Assembly (NCBI RefSeq): GCF_027486195.1
Contig: NZ_JAIXPP010000064.1
Location: forward strand, 1 to 32,966
Length of the DNA: 32,966 nt
From: Novosphingobium sp.
GTDB taxonomy: Bacteria; Pseudomonadota; Alphaproteobacteria; Sphingomonadales; Sphingomonadaceae
Direction: 5' to 3'
The notes beneath the pieces are model-generated. The model was not told where the DNA came from. It saw nothing but the letters and a program-made list of their open reading frames with translations, and did not search any database. A program made the translations under genes and the position numbers. The stretch's first letter is position 1, and each line of letters opens with the position of its first letter. Below, in pieces: positions 32,844 to 32,966 of this stretch.

Positions 32844-32966
32844 TCAATCAACGTTGTTCTGGACGACCGCGCCGGTCACCGGGTTGAAATAGACTTCGGC
32901 GCGCTTGCCGTCCTTGGTGTGCGCGTAGATTTCGTAGCAGCTGCCCGAAACCTGGAAGACCTTGAT
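32844..32966 (-). CDS. PepSY domain protein, C-terminal fragment
   Basis: The visible 40 residues (IKVFQVSGSCYEIYAHTKDG, KRAEVYFNPVTGAVVQNNVD) match the PepSY pattern (VSGxxYEIxxxxxDGKxxEVYxNPxTGxV). The gene runs off the right edge, so its signal peptide is not seen. Small secreted PepSY proteins commonly sit beside cytochrome b561 and a QseBC-like pair, the exact arrangement here. It ends 2 bp before the cytochrome b561 start and is the most upstream visible member of that operon. Confidence 0.85.
   Translation of the reverse strand: MKVFQVSGSCYEIYAHTKDGKRAEVYFNPVTGAVVQNNVD

Overview
The window looks like a chromosomal segment from an alphaproteobacterium, most likely a sphingomonad (Sphingomonadales, Novosphingobium-like). 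I infer this from the high GC content, the protein sequences, and the gene groups rpsF-rpsR-rplI, aroA-cmk beside a divergent FYDLN-acid protein, and acpP-fabF-mltG. No database search was possible, so the genus is not certain. Nearly all of the window is coding.

Positions 1-18900 are mostly core genome. The minus strand carries rpsF-rpsR-rplI (cut at the left edge), a PilZ protein, and the overlapping set aroA-cmk-GNAT. The plus strand then has a zinc-ribbon FYDLN protein, tRNA-Ala(GGC), and a YegD-like Hsp70 coupled to a Gre-family protein. Next come a 2OG-Fe(II) oxygenase, an EVE-domain protein, a small membrane protein, an LplT-like MFS transporter and pgsA. A minus-strand series follows: rnd-oxyR, then parD-parE-SMR efflux, with the parDE promoter overlapping the oxyR stop codon. 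Plus-strand aspS, acpP, fabF, mltG, a 2H-phosphoesterase-like gene and tRNA-Met(CAT) complete this part.

Positions 19078-20243 are a low-coding scar directly 3' of tRNA-Met. It holds a frameshifted HipB-like antitoxin remnant with an operator-like repeat, the C-terminal piece of a nitroreductase, and a short membrane ORF. It may be what is left of an island.

Positions 20244-32966 hold twelve genes, all on the minus strand and mostly overlapping by 1-26 bp. In transcription order the first block is PepSY (partial), cytochrome b561, an OmpR-type regulator and a sensor kinase. A 150-bp gap with a two-repeat OmpR-type box (CCTGAC-N5-CCTGAC) follows. The second block is a diheme-type membrane cytochrome b, an octaheme cytochrome c, a P-type ATPase with unusual ion-site residues, and an AI-2E/UPF0118 family permease. 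A 200-bp gap with a palindromic operator candidate follows. The third block is a MacAB-type tripartite exporter: outer membrane lipoprotein, adaptor, ATPase and permease. The middle block is the most unusual part of the window. It couples a possible quinol/multiheme electron conduit to an ion pump and a transporter in one translationally linked operon, plausibly under the adjacent two-component system.
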